Assembly (NCBI GenBank): GCA_023375785.1
Contig: SZWC01000523.1
Span: 10,423-74,422 of the forward strand
Length of the DNA stretch: 64,000 nucleotides
DNA from: Penium margaritaceum
Taxonomy: Eukaryota > Streptophyta > Zygnematophyceae > Desmidiales > Peniaceae
Direction: 5' to 3'
Shown: positions 10,707-22,139 of the stretch, piece by piece
Layout: the number at the start of each line of letters is the position of its first letter
How positions within the stretch are numbered: the stretch's first letter is position 1
The notes under the pieces: model-generated
Seen by the model: only the letters and a program-made list of their open reading frames with translations
Databases searched by the model: none
Told to the model about the DNA's origin: nothing
Translations under genes and position numbers: made by a program

Positions 10707-11612
10707 TTGGCTGCGTCTGTAGCCATAACGCCAGCCACGTTGGATTCACCGCCACCCGAAGGTCCCCCTGACGACGAGTTGGATTCACCACGCACGGCTG
10801 CCCGCTACATTGAGCGCGGTTGGGAAGACCAGCGGGTCTTTGATGAGCCACCACCCACTAATGACGACACACCACTCTGGTCTCGTATGTTAGACAACTC
10901 TTACTGGCGTGAGGACCTCGCCACCACAGCTGAAGCAGAAGAACGGGAGATTGATCGCCAATTCTACACGGCGGACAACCTCCCGCTGTCACCACCTCGT
11001 CCCTCAAGCATGCAACTTCCCAGTGGAACCCAAAAATGTACATCAGCCTCCAACCCTACTCCAGGCCCTACTACAGTTGACACTGCCACAACCTTCTCGA
11101 CCATGGCACGCGCTTGCATGGCTCCAGCAGAGACTACGGTGGGTAGAGGAGCCGAGGCCTATGCACACGCAGTAGCATCTCTCACCTTGCTCGTTGCTGC
11201 CACTGCCAACATTGCCACACAGGTTACGGCTGTAGCTTCTGCCGTGGCCGCTTCAGCATCCATCGCAGCTGACGCCACTGCCAGTGCCGTTGGCTACATT
11301 GGTGCGTCCACTGCATTCGCAGCTCTGACCCCTACCGGCACCCCTCGCGATCTCATGCACCATTTCACAACAGGTGTTCTCATTGCGTCTGCATCGGCAG
11401 CAGTTGTAGGTGCCACAGTCACGGGCATACTCTACCTTACAGTGGCCGTCGCTGGGTGGGTGGCTGTCCTTTTCTCCTTTGCGGCCGCAGTTGTACCCCC
11501 CCCTTCTCACTGCTTAATCGTCGATAGTCTGGTGAGCATTCCCCTCCTCTCTCTCCCATTCTCTTGGTCCTTATCTGATTTCCTATCATGCCAGGGCCAG
11601 AAGAAACCATAG
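10707..11612 (+). pseudogene. Element A leader/gag N-terminal frame, Ala-rich
   Basis: This 301-codon frame occupies the gag position of element A. Residues 1-100 are acidic and Pro-rich with several Trp residues. Residues about 140-270 are Ala/Thr/Val-rich low complexity with hydrophobic stretches. No standard gag domain is visible, so it may be a lineage-specific N-terminal gag extension or a small inserted repeat. It overlaps the next frame (from 11588), which contains a coiled-coil-like segment. Confidence 0.4.
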
Positions 11613-12443
11613 AGGTATTGCAAGCTGCTCTTAGCAAGGCACAAGCAGCTTGCCACAAATTAGAGGATGAACTGCAACAGGGACGGGAAGCTCAGCAGGA
11701 CCTGGCCACCACTGTAGCCACTCTCGTCATAGAGCGCTTGCGCGCCGTCCCGACTCTTGCTGTTGTTCTGTCTGCTGAGGAGACTGCCTCTGCTGACTCG
11801 TCTGCTCCCCATAGTGGTGGTATTTCCTGTTCCACATCACCTGCTCTCTCCACAGCTTCTCTTGCTTGGGTCTTCCTCCCCGCCAGACAGAAGGATTTTA
11901 AGAGCCCACCACCTCAGTTCACGTCCAAGTTATCCTTCACCTCTTGGGAGACACGTTTTAGCGCCTGGGACCTAGGGTGAGCTTCGGTGGGAGTACCACT
12001 CCCCTGCCAAGTTGCTACTTGTTCCTCAGCCTACTGAAGCGGCCCGGGCTGTACGTGCCCTCATCAATGCCGGGGCCGAGGGTCTTCTCGACGACATTGG
12101 TATGTACAATGCCGACCCAACCCGTGGCACCCCCACTGGCCCTGTTGGTGCCTACGTGCTCATTCATCGCCATAAAACTGTGACAGGCCATGCTGCACAG
12201 AGTGCTCAAACTCTACAGTTCAACACACTTCACATTCGAGCGGATGAGACTGCAAACGATTACTGGGCTCAAAGCTTGCGTCTCCTGCATGACTTGGGCA
12301 AAGCAACACGAAGTCCCCTCTTTGCCTGCTTGTCCATTGTTGCTGGCCTCATCCCTGAACTCTTTGACCTCTACGTGCATGTCTCTCAGGCAGATCTTGA
12401 GTTTCTTGCTGCTGCCCCAGTCCCTGCCAATTCTCCTCTATGA
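11588..12443 (+). pseudogene. Element A gag, frameshifted
   Basis: Two frames together cover a capsid-like region. The first (11588-11980) begins with a predicted coiled coil (EVLQAALSKAQAACHKLEDE) and ends with FTSKLSFTSWETRF, typical of retrotransposon gag where the capsid fold starts. The second (12012-12443) contains HIRADETANDYWAQ and LRLLHDLGK, matching the region that precedes the zinc knuckle in plant Copia gag proteins. The shift falls between 11960 and 12015. Confidence 0.6.
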
Positions 12444-12519
12444 GTTCACTGCTGCTTGCCTCACCATTTGGTGGAACAACTTGTAAAACAAGTGCACGTA
12501 TCATGCATCTCTCCCTACT

Positions 12520-13383
12520 GTGACCACCTCTTCTACCTCCTCTACTGCAACCGTCGTCTCCACCCCCTCCTCCCCTTCTACCATGATTGTTTACACCACC
12601 CACGCGACTTCACGTGGCGAAGCTGGTGGATTTGGTCGCAGGGGTGGTCGTGGTGGCAAGGGCCGTGGAGGTGGCCTCGGTGGCAAGGCCTCCTATGGCA
12701 ACGCTGCCCCTGCAGAAGTCACCTGCTGGAAGTGCGGTGCCACCAGTCACTCTGCTCCAAGATGCCTGGTCCCTCGTGATGATGCTCACCTGGCATCGTC
12801 CATGTGCACCCATTGGGCCTGTACGGGCATCACCTCCTCTGCTGCTGCATCAGCCGTGACTGTTGCGTCCTCCTCCACTTCCTCATCCTGCGCCTCCGCA
12901 CTCACCACCACTCTTGCTCCTCTCCAAACATCAGCGCCTCCCGCCAGTCCGTGGGGTTGGATTCCGCCTCCCTCTGGACCTCCCTATTATGGTCCTCCCT
13001 CTTCTCACTACTCCGTGCCTACCTGGCCCCACAACGACGGTCACTTCTCCGACCGCTCCTCCGATCGTTTATCTGACCGTCGTGACCAGGAGCGCACGCT
13101 TGAGTGTCGCTTGGCGGAGCTACTCCATCTTCGCTCTCAGGGAGGTGAGAGAGTGAGTGGCCAGTCCCGTGTTTCTGTCTGTGAGTCCAACACCACCCTT
13201 GTGGTGCCGCCTCCGGCTGTGTATAGGGGGAATTGCCTGATGACCGTTCGTGGATTGAGGACTGGCAGTCTCACACTTCACCACTCGTCTTGGTCACACT
13301 TTTCCCGCCTCCCTTCGGGGGACTGTCATTGTTTTCCTCGTTCTCCCCTCCACTCGTGCCTCCCCTGGCCTCTGGATCATTGA
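12520..13383 (+). pseudogene. Element A gag C-terminus with CCHC zinc knuckle
   Basis: A Gly/Arg-rich basic stretch (GRRGGRGGKGRGGG) precedes CWKCGATSHSAPRC, a correctly spaced CX2CX4HX4C nucleocapsid knuckle at 12724-12765. A Pro/Ser-rich spacer and a charged segment (DRSSDRLSDRRDQE) follow. The frame ends just before the protease, which lies in another frame, so a frameshift lies between about 13200 and 13370. Confidence 0.75.
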
Positions 13384-13600
13384 CTCAGGGGCCAATTACC
13401 AGATGAGCTCTTGTCGTTCGTCCTTTGTTTCCCTCGGGCCCGCTGGCTCTGTTCGCTCTGTGCGCACTGGCTCTGGCCAACTTCTCCCTATCCAAGGTGT
13501 TGGTGTTGTTTGTTTTGTTGGTCCTGGTGGGATCATGTATCTTCCTGACAATGATATGATTAATCATGTCCTTTTTATACACAGTTTCCAGTGTGTATTA
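13364..13600 (+). pseudogene. Element A aspartic protease, interrupted
   Basis: LWIIDSGANYQMSS carries the DSG(A) catalytic triad of the Copia protease (Asp codon at 13382). GSGQLLPIQGVG and then LFIHSF, corresponding to the usual NVLF(I/V)PSF strand, follow. The match stops near 13600, where unrelated repeat sequence begins. The rest of the protease and the N-terminal integrase zinc site are missing. Confidence 0.75.
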
Positions 13601-16270
13601 AGCCACATAGAGATAGGAAGTTTCTACGAAAGTGTGGTGTAGAAAAGTATACTTTACTTACCTGAAGGCTTGATTAAAGTAATCATAGAATTTATTTACA
13701 TAGAACAAGAGAATGAGATGGTTGATAAAAAATTACAAAGGATTGTACAAAATCAAAGACCTTTTTACATCGTTTAACTTATTGTAATACTGGCATAAAC
13801 TTTGTTGAGAGCGAATTCAAAACACAAAACAATAACGTATGACATTGGTGCCTCGTGGGGGGCTGACTGCGAGCACGTGGAGACCACCCACCACCATGCA
13901 AGCAATATTGCCACGCGAGCGAGGTTCCCCCCTCCCTTCCCCCCCTCCCTCCCCCCCCCCCACCCCCCCGCTCATCCAATTTGTATATGGGGAGTGTATT
14001 GAGTGGTGTATGTGTTACGAACTGGACCACATACACAGGTGTCTATTTTGATTTTTCTATTGTTTCCGTGACAGTTTTTTGCTAGAATACACCCATACAC
14101 TGTTGGCAACCGAACCACAATACACTTTCCAATTCACTCACCATGTACACTTTTGTACTTTGGGGGGGGGGAGGTCTATCGTTTTCGGATGGACTTCTTT
14201 CCCCCCCCCCCCCCCCCTCGAAAACAGAAAGTGTATTGGACGAGTGCATGTGACAGTGAATGTCGCGAACTACGAGGAAGCCAAGAAATTTGTACACCGG
14301 TGAACAATGTTAGATGCATAAGCGATGGCCCTTCCTCCATCGATGCAGCTGTATCCATGGTCGAACCCCGTCAAGGTTCAATTGTCGAACTCAATGCATA
14401 GAAAGTTATACAGCGGTGACAAACTCGATTTCTTCATATGCTGTTTGTGAGATGCATGCGACTAGCAAAAGGCCCCCGCTCTGAGATCCGCGTGGCAGTT
14501 TCGCCACGCGAATGAGAATCAACCCCCCCTCCCACCTCGCTAATGTATGTGGGTAGTGTATCACAGATTGTATCTGTTGTACTATGGATTAGGTACACAA
14601 GTGAACATCCATAACTTTTTATTGTTTCTTCGACAGTTCTCTCGCTAAAATAAATTCATGTATTATTTTTGAGCGGCCCCTCATACACTTCCCAATTCAC
14701 TCACCCAATACCCTTTCTGGTTTGGGGGGGGGGGGAGCACTTGTTCGCTCCCCCCTCCCCCCTCCTTCCCCCCAAAAGCAGAGAATTGGGCGATTGTATG
14801 GGACAGTGAACGTCGCAAAGTATGACATGAGGAGGGAAGTTTTACACCGGTGAACAAAGTATGTTGTACTTGTGAGGTTGCTTCGTACAGAGATGCAACC
14901 ACATTGATTATCGAAACCCGTTCACATGAAAAACTTGTTTAATGCCCAGTGATGATGTTTGTTATCGTCTACTGTTCGACTAGTGAATGGCGCCCGTTAC
15001 AATAACCCCGTTGCAATACTACCATGCAAGCAAGAATCCTCCCCCTTCCCCCATCGCCTCAGTACATAGGTGGTGTATCCTATCGTGCATCTAGTCAAGT
15101 ATATACATAGTTTGAAGTGCGTGTGTAGGATCACATTGTGATTTTTTGAAATTTCTATCTATGATTTATTTTTGTCTACTTCCGATGGCTGCCTCTTTAT
15201 TGTGTCAGATACATGCACCCTTCAGAATTTTGCATTTGGCAAGGTGTTTTGCTTCCGTTGGACCCAATGCCCGATGTATCATGTCCAATGGAAGTACATC
15301 CTCTCCTCCAAAAAGCAAAAAGTGAAGATGTGTATGATGTGTATGATTCAGAGAATGACTATTCTTATGGAAGTTAACAGTAAGTTGTACACCATACGTA
15401 TATGTAACTGGTTTTCATCATCCGTCTTTTCTTCTACCCAAGTTTGTGTCGATCGACATATGTTGATCGACAAAAACTCTTGACAGGTGACATACTGACA
15501 CGTCAATTGAATCAGTCGTTCAAAGATAACTCAAAGCGAGGAAAAATCGTTTGACTTAGTGGTCTAACCGAATGCCGTCCAAATTGGCACATCTGTCAAG
15601 ACTGCGCATCATCAGGGATGACATCATTAGCGCGAACGAATCCTGCCACAAATGGACTGAATTTTGGAATGTCCCAAAAACTCAACAGCTCGACATTTTG
15701 GTTGGATATCAAGTATCATGCGGACAATTATTTGACACATTTGTGGGTCTTGTCAAACGTGAAAAGTACATTTCTTACTTTCTCACATGTTATGTCATGT
15801 TTGGTCAAAATTCTACCAATCCAGTGAGAACGTTGTCTTTAAATGGAATTTGTAGAATAAACCAGTCATCAAAATTCTTTTACTCTAAATAACTTCCAAT
15901 TGTTTGCAGATTTCCACATAGCATATCTACCACACCTTTTCAATGCTTCTTAGCATCGTATACTTTCACTCTTCTAATGCACATAATACTAAATTAAAAT
16001 TCTCATCATTGAAAAATACACTTTTCTTTTTTTTGTATTGATCGATGTTTCTTTTTTCTCTAGAATGTATTACACTTTTCAAAAATGTTTGATAAATGTC
16101 TTTGTAAAAGAGTTTTCTATGAATCCTTCAAAACTTAAATGTGCATTAAATTTTGATGCCATGTTGTAGTATTGTCATACCCGACCTTCCACTACATTTT
16201 GTTGAAGTTTCTTGCATTCTTCCGATGGTGATGTACAATGTTACAACTATGTATGTTAAGAAGGTGATTG
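13601..16270. repeat. Insertion in element A: tandem G-run/C-run repeat block
   Basis: No coding domain is recognised. From about 13890 to 15500 three diverged units of roughly 550 bp follow each other (about 13890-14470, 14470-15010, 15010-15500). Each has a C-rich tract, a GTGTAT...ACACA segment, TTTCTATTGTTTC..GACAGT or a relative, then inverted arms: AATACACTTTC or similar with a G-run, later a C-run and AGAAAGTGTATT. The outer parts are AT-rich. Boundaries are set by where Copia homology stops and restarts; no target duplication was identified. Confidence 0.6.
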
Positions 16271-16277
16271 GTCATAA

Positions 16278-17129
16278 ATGAGTCTTCTGCGCATGCAGAC
16301 ATCTTGTACTGCCACCATGGTCATATACACACTGCCGCCATTTAGCGACTCCTTCGCCTCTGTCCCCGCCGCCAGTCTTGATGCTGCCACGTTTGCACCT
16401 CCGTGCTCCTCTGCCTGCCTGGACTGTGCCAGTGGCAAGATGTATCGTTCTCCTTTCATGGCTGCTGAGTCCACAACCTCTCATCCCCTTGACCTTGTGC
16501 ACTCTGCTGTCATGGGTCCTTTACTCATGACTTCCTTGGTGGTCGCGGTCACTACGTGCTGTGCTTGTCTGATGACTTCTCTGGCTACCGGTGGATATTT
16601 GCCCTTTGCCACAAAAGTGATGTCACAGATGTTCCTGAATCCTGGCTTCCTGAGGCTGAACGCGCCTGTCTTCGTCTGTTGCGTGTCTTTCGCAACGACC
16701 CGGGTGGTGAGTTCTTTTGTCCCACCTCTCGCTTTCTTGATTCTCGTGGGGTTCGTCTTGATTCCTCTACCCCGTACACGCCTCAACAGAACAACGTGTC
16801 TGAGCGTTAAAACCACACCCTGGCCGACGGGGTGCACTTCCTCCTCTCCGCCTCTGGGAAGTCCCCTCTCTTTGCCTTTGAAGCCATGTCCTACATGACG
16901 TGGGTCTAGAATCACGTTCCTCAAGGTCCCCTCCCTCACACCGTCACGTCCTTTGAGCGCTTGACAGGTCGTCGTGTTGATCTTCGCCTTGCTTGTGTGT
17001 AGGGGTGCCTTGCCTCTGTGTGGCTTCCAGCTAACCAATGGGATGGTAAAATTTCCCCTCGTAGTCGTTTGTGTGTCGTCCTTGGCGTCTTGTTATTCTC
17101 TAAGGCGTGGCGCTTTTAGGATCCTACTC
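16278..17129 (+). pseudogene. Element A integrase core, part 1
   Basis: The CX2C half of the zinc site (CLDCASGK) is followed by DLVHSAVMGPL, where the first catalytic Asp (normally HSD) is Ala. After a one-base shift, DDFSGYRWIFALCHKSD, then FRNDPGGEFF with the second Asp, and TPYTPQQNNVSER with the Glu, are readable. At least three stops interrupt the frames. The upstream HX3H half was lost with the insertion at 13.6-16.27 kb, and element B cuts the C-terminal part at 17134. Confidence 0.75.
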
Positions 17130-17134
17130 ATTGT
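17130..17134. repeat. Target-site duplication of element B (left)
   Basis: ATTGT, identical to 22872-22876. Five bp is the expected duplication for Copia integrases. Confidence 0.95.
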
Positions 17135-17866
17135 TGTTAGAAATGTGGTTCCAACGTGGCCTGACGACTTCCTGAGGTTCACAACTCTTTTGGGCAGCAG
17201 TCTTAGACGAAGTGTGTGCTTTCTGGTCGCCACACACTATGTGAGCAGAAATCTGACGGAATTCAGCAACACCCAAAGTTAGAAGGGCTGGGGATCAATT
17301 TTGAGTGGATTAATGGACACAAACAACATCAGCAAAGTTATAGTGCTAGTCACAAGCTTTCCAACGCACCAAACCGCGTGCGATTTGAACCACCGTAGCG
17401 CCCGATACGCGATTCGGAGTGCATCATTGAGTCTTTGTCCCTGACAGAGCACTAGCGTGAGTGACGGGTGCCCGAAGCGCCCTGGACCCCAATGAAGCAT
17501 CAGACCGCCATTCCGAAGCGCCCATGGCTCCAATGAACCATGGGATATTGCTGCTAGCATCCCCCAAGGGGTGCTTCGGCCATGGTGTGCGTGGTGGGAG
17601 TCGAACTGGTCACCGTCGGATCAATTTTCCGGCCGGTTCCAAGTCTGCCGTCCAAACCCGGACGGCCAGCACCACCTCCCAACTTTGACGGACCATAACT
17701 CCCTCAATTCTTAGCCGATTGCTGCGATTCAAATTGCAGCTGGTCCAGCGTGTCCTCTAGTTTCTACAACATCCATTCATGCATGCAAATATACACTGTA
17801 CAAGGATCTGGAGCCATCACCCTGAAAACGGCAACTCTAGGGCATGGCACGGGGCAATATGTAACA
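17135..17866 (-). mobile_element. Element B 3' LTR
   Basis: 732 bp, collinear without gaps with 22140-22871 (constant offset 5005). In element sense it begins TGTTACATATTGCC and ends CTAACA. It carries the 25-bp conserved LTR block at 17218-17242 and a GTTTGGTGCGTTGG core also present in elements D and the solo LTR. Confidence 0.95.
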
Positions 17867-17879
17867 ATCTCCCCCTTGC
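17867..17879 (-). other. Element B polypurine tract
   Basis: In element sense GCAAGGGGGAGAT directly abuts the 3' LTR start TGTTAC. It is the expected second-strand primer. Confidence 0.9.
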
Positions 17880-17905
17880 TCCTGCCATGCCGGATGCCTC
17901 CCTGC

Positions 17906-19714
17906 TCACTCCTGCTCATCTTCCATAGCGCTCTTGAGGCCATCATAGCCCGTAAGCCCAAGGCCTGCCACACTGAGGACATGCCGATCTCTGGGCTGCG
18001 CCTTGGTCAAGCAATCCGCGAGCATGTGCGTTGTACTACAATGTTGTAGCACAACCTGTCCCTTTTGGACCATGTCGCGCACATAGTGGTAGCGCACGTC
18101 AATGTACTTCGTCCTCCTGTGCTGCGTCGGGTTGTTGGTCAGTGAGATGGAGCCGGTGTTGTCCTCTTGTACCACCGTAGGCTCCCGTTGCGGCACGCCG
18201 AGCTCCCCCAATAGCCTGCGGAGCCACACCGCCTCCTTGACCGCTTCGACCAACGCGATGTACTCTGCTTCCACTGTGGAGGTGGCGACGCAGTCCTGTT
18301 TTCTGCTGCACCACGAGACCGCTGCACCTGCAAGGAAGAACACGTAGCCGGAGGTGGACTTCCGCTTGTCCACGTCGCCGGCGTAGTCTGCATCCGTGTA
18401 GCAGACCAGGCGCAAGGGGTCGGTCCTCCCCTTGCCTTCGATCCTCAGGCACGCGTGCCGCGTCGCCTGCAGGTAGCGGAGGATGCGCTTGACCGCCTGC
18501 CAGTGTAGTGGTCCTGGATCGGCCACGTACCTGCTCACTTGACCCACCGCGTAGGCCAGGTCCGGTCGAGTCGCCACCATGGCGTACATGAGGCTGTCCA
18601 CCGCAGACTGGTACGACACCCCTGTCATGTCCTCCCGCTCTTCTTTTGTTTGCGGCGACATTGCCGTGCTCAGGTCACAGGTTGTGGAGACCGGACTGCC
18701 AACCGGTTTGCAGTCCTCCATGCCGTACCGCTTCAGCACTTCGGCCACGTACTTGGCCTGCCCCAGCTCAAGAGTGCGCGCCCTCCGGTTCCGCGTTATG
18801 CTCACCCCGAGGTAGTACTCCAACTCCCCCATGTCGGACATTTGAAATCTGCTGCTTAGCTGCTCCTTCAGCTGCTGTAGAGCCTGCAGGTCAGATGAAC
18901 ACAAAATCAGGTCGTCCACATAGAGTGCCACGATCTGATGGAGCTGGTTGTTGTGCCGCACGTACACACTGTGATCAGATTCACAGCGCTTGAAGCCGAG
19001 CTGCACCATGTAGCCATCCATCTGCTGGTACCAGCACCTTGGCGACTGTTTTAGCCCGTACAAGGACTTGCGCAATTTGCACACTTTGCCCTCCGGCGCG
19101 TCCATGAAGATCTCCTTGTCGAGAATGCCATTCAGGAACGCAGTTTTCACGTCCATTTGGTGCAGCTCCATGTCCTTGGCAGCTGCCACGGCGAGGATCG
19201 CCCGGATGCTCGTGAACTTGGCGACGGGGGTGAACGTCTCGTCGTAGTGCTCGCCCTTGCGTTGTACAAACCCCTTCGCCACCAGCCGCGCCTTGTACTT
19301 CTCCACTGTACCCTCCTTGTTGTACTTCGTTTTGAAGACCCACTTGGAGCCGATGACCTTGGCATCTTTCGGCCGATCCACGAGCTCCCAAGTGTCGTTC
19401 TCGGCAAGCTCTGACTTGATAGCTGCATCCCACTGCTCCGCTTCAGGTCGTGCAAGCACCTCTTGCACGGTTTTCAGCTCCGCTGCGGCTGCCATCATGC
19501 ACCGCGCCATGCCGATCCAGCTGCCCGTTGCTGCGTCATACCGTTTTGCCGCATTCCGCTGCCTTCGGCTGCGTCGCGGTGATTTTGGTGACGCCAGCGG
19601 CTGGTCCTGTTGCTGCTCCTCGGCAGCCCTGTTCGTGTCCTCGGCCTCCTCTGCTTCGGCTGCTGCGTCCTGTGCCTCTGCAACACCTACGTTTGCACCG
19701 CCGCCCTGCTGCAC
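17906..19714 (-). pseudogene. Element B reverse transcriptase and RNase H
   Basis: Open for 602 codons. The RT region has KWVFKTKYN, KARLVAKGF, MDVKTAFLNG (first catalytic Asp at residue 188), LYGLKQSPRCWY and the catalytic LYVDDLI (Asp 267/268). RNase H follows with YTDADYAGD (Asp 441), STVEAEY and an HRRTKYIDVRYHYVRD tail. All catalytic residues are present. The displayed start is a GTG codon and is not a real initiation site: the frame continues the 22017-19801 polyprotein after a stop at 19801-19803 and a frameshift near 19715-19740. The linker residues (EWFQLL..EEEPADAD) match element D before the shift, showing it was once one frame. The enzyme is intact but not expressible as a fusion. 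Confidence 0.9.
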
Positions 19715-19800
19715 CCATCACCGTCGCTCTCCGAAGACTCTTCGTCAGTGTCGGCGTCCGCCGGCTCCTCCTCATTGGTTAGGAGCTGGAACCACTCCCC

Positions 19801-22017
19801 TTACTTCGGAGTGTCCACCTCGCCGATGTCACTGCTGCTGCTGCTGCTGTAGGTCTGATGCTCGTCGAATGCGACGTCACGGCTGCTGAAGATCTCCTCC
19901 TTGCTCATGTCGTAGAGCCGGTACGCCTTAAGCGCGATCTCGTAGCCAAGGAAGAGACACGGCTTGGCGCGTGGGTCCAGTTTTCCATCGCGCCGTTGTG
20001 CCGCCTGTACCATCGCGTGCGCCTTGCACCCGAAGACCTTCAGGTGCGCCACACTTGGCTTACGCCCGCTCCATACCTCCTGCGGCGTCTTCCAGCCGCT
20101 CTTCCCCTTCAGCACCGCTGTCGGGGTCAGGTTGATGGTGTAGCTTGCCGTACGCACCGCTTCCGCCCAGAAGCTCCGCGGCAATCCCGCGTCCACGAGC
20201 ATCGTACGCACCATGTTCAGCAGCGTCTGGTTTGCTCTCTCCGCCACGCCATTAGATTGTGGCAAGTAGGGAGTTGTGTGCTCCCACTTGATGCCCTGCT
20301 CCTTCAGCCACCCACTGCAGCCCACGTACTCTCTGCCATTGTTGCTGCGTACCGCTCTGACCTTGCGGCCAGTCTGCCTCTCCACTGCGGCGACGTACTC
20401 CTTCAGCCGGTCCAGCACCATGCCCTTCCGCTGCATGAAGTACACGTAGAGTTTTCTGCTGCAGTCATCGATGAAGGTGACAAAGTACCGCGTGCCGCCT
20501 TTTGAAGGCGTTTTGAACGGTCCGCACACATCACTGTGCACGATCTCCAGCAGGTCCTGGGTGCGCCCCACGTTCTCGTTGAACGGCTTGCGCCTCGCCT
20601 TGCCCAAAATGCAAGGCTCGCACTTTTTGTGTGCTGCTTCATCTGCTACCGCGTTTTCTGCACCGGTGATGTCGAGGCCGCGGACCATGTCGCGCTTCGC
20701 CATCTCCTTCACGACTGCGGGCGACGAATGCCCCAGCCGCCGGTGCCAGAGCTCCAGATCAGCTCCCCCTCCTTTGGCCAAGTTGACGGCACGTTCTTGC
20801 AAATCTGCTGCGTCTGTTGCTGTGAGGATCACCTTTGTCTCCACGATGTAGAGACCGCCCTCGCGCTTTGCCTCCAGCACGACTTCGAAGTCGCCGTCCA
20901 TGCGCACCACTGCGCCTTTCCTGCGGAAGAGCACCTCATACCCCTTATCCGTCAAGCGACTAACACTTAGAATGTCAGCCAGGCCGGGGACATGTTGCAC
21001 ATCACGGATGACACGCAACATCTTCTTACCATTCACCTCCACCTCCACCTCAACGTCTCCTTGGCCGGCCGCCGGCTCGACTTTGTCGTTCGCGACCACC
21101 ATAGACTTGGCAGATTTGGAGTAGCGGACGAATCCCACCTTCTCGACTCGGGTGTGCTCCTCGGCGCCGGAATCCAGGCACCGCCTGTTGGCCCCTTTGA
21201 GGTTGTGGTTTGTGGTGCCGTTGAGGAGCGCCTTCTTGCCTTTGGCGTCTTTGCCGCCGGCCTTTGTCTCCTGCGGGCACTCGCGGGCCCAATGGCCCTC
21301 TTTGCCACAATTGTGGCACACACCTTTCTTGACGCCCTTCTTGCCGCCACCCTTTCCGCCGCCTCCCTTGCTGCCACTGCCTCCACCACGCATTTTGGTG
21401 ACCAGGGCCGATGAGGACGACGAGGCCTTGCCGCCACTGCGACGTTGCGCCTCGTTGCGGATATACTCGGCGACTGCGCCATAGGTCAGCTTGTCCTCCG
21501 CCCATCCACCGAGGACGGTAATGAGGGGGCTCCAACTGTCAGGTAGAGCCATGAGGAGAGCCATCGCCTGCAGTTGAGAGTCGACCTTCCACCCCACATT
21601 GTTGCATTGCGAGGCGAGCGACTCAATCTGCTGCATGGCGGCGAGGATGTCCTCGCCCTCCTCGATCCTCACCGTTAGAAGCCGCTTCATCGCAAAGATC
21701 CGGTTTGCAAGTGACGTCGATTGGTGGATGGTGCAAAGCTTTTGCCATGCCTCGGCAGCCAGCGAGCTGCCTTGGAAGTAGCCCCACTGGTTCTCGGCAG
21801 TAGACGACAGCAAGAGCATGAGCGCCTCGGTATTTTTCTTTGCGAAGGCCTGCTTCTCTTCGTCTGTCGCGATCTTCTCGTCGAGAACCTCCGTGCCCTT
21901 CATCACGTCGAGTAGCCCCTTATGTGCGAGGTAGATCTCAAAGTGCCACCTCCACAGCCCAAAGCCAGGGCCACCCGCATACTTCTGGATCAGATGCGAC
22001 TCCGTTCTCAGCGCCAT
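19801..22017 (-). pseudogene. Element B gag-protease-integrase polyprotein
   Basis: 738 codons from a good ATG. Gag has the LWRWHFEIYL N-terminal motif and a CCHC knuckle CHNCGKEGHWAREC (residues 234-247). The protease has LDSGAEEHT (Asp 282). Integrase has an HHCC site (LWHRRLGH about 423-430, CEPCILGK about 466-473), HSDVCGPF with the first Asp (496), SNNGREY where Asn 559 replaces the second Asp, and PQSNGVAER with Glu 593. VFGCKAHAMV and CLFLGYE are the usual C-terminal motifs. The frame ends at a TAA before the RT linker, where element D reads through. Loss of Asp 559 should abolish strand transfer. Confidence 0.92.
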
Positions 22018-22123
22018 GTTGCGCTTCTGCTACCCGGGTCGTCAGACGTTGATAGCGAGGTTGTCCGAGACGCTCCTCCAGTCCGCCGCGGAAGCCGTGA
22101 ACGTTTGGGACCGGTCAAGGCTG

Positions 22124-22139
22124 TGGGCCCATAACCCAT
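22124..22139 (-). other. Element B primer-binding site for half tRNA-iMet
   Basis: The plus strand reads GTGGGCCCATAACCCA (22123-22138), identical to the anticodon arm of plant initiator tRNA-Met (from memory of that tRNA). In element sense the complementary GGGTTATGGGCCCAC starts within 2-3 bases of the 5' LTR end. Drosophila copia and yeast Ty5 use such a cleaved initiator tRNA as primer. No TGGTATCAGAGC is present. Confidence 0.8.

Noticed and set aside
13890-15500. CRISPR-like array
   Set aside because: Units are ~550 bp, diverged and eukaryotic in context; no short direct repeats with unique spacers.
19712-19714. Separate translation start for element B's RT-RNase H frame
   Set aside because: The first codon is GTG, and D shows that the linker and RT were one continuous frame; a frameshift explains the break.
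19715-19803. Programmed frameshift or stop readthrough in element B
   Set aside because: The stop and the shift are about 70 bases apart, no slippery sequence or pseudoknot was recognised, and relatives lack the stop; decay is simpler.
22124-22139. Fragment of a nuclear tRNA-Met gene
   Set aside because: Only the anticodon arm matches, it lies exactly next to the LTR end, and the same match recurs at the same place in C, D and E; a PBS explains it better.
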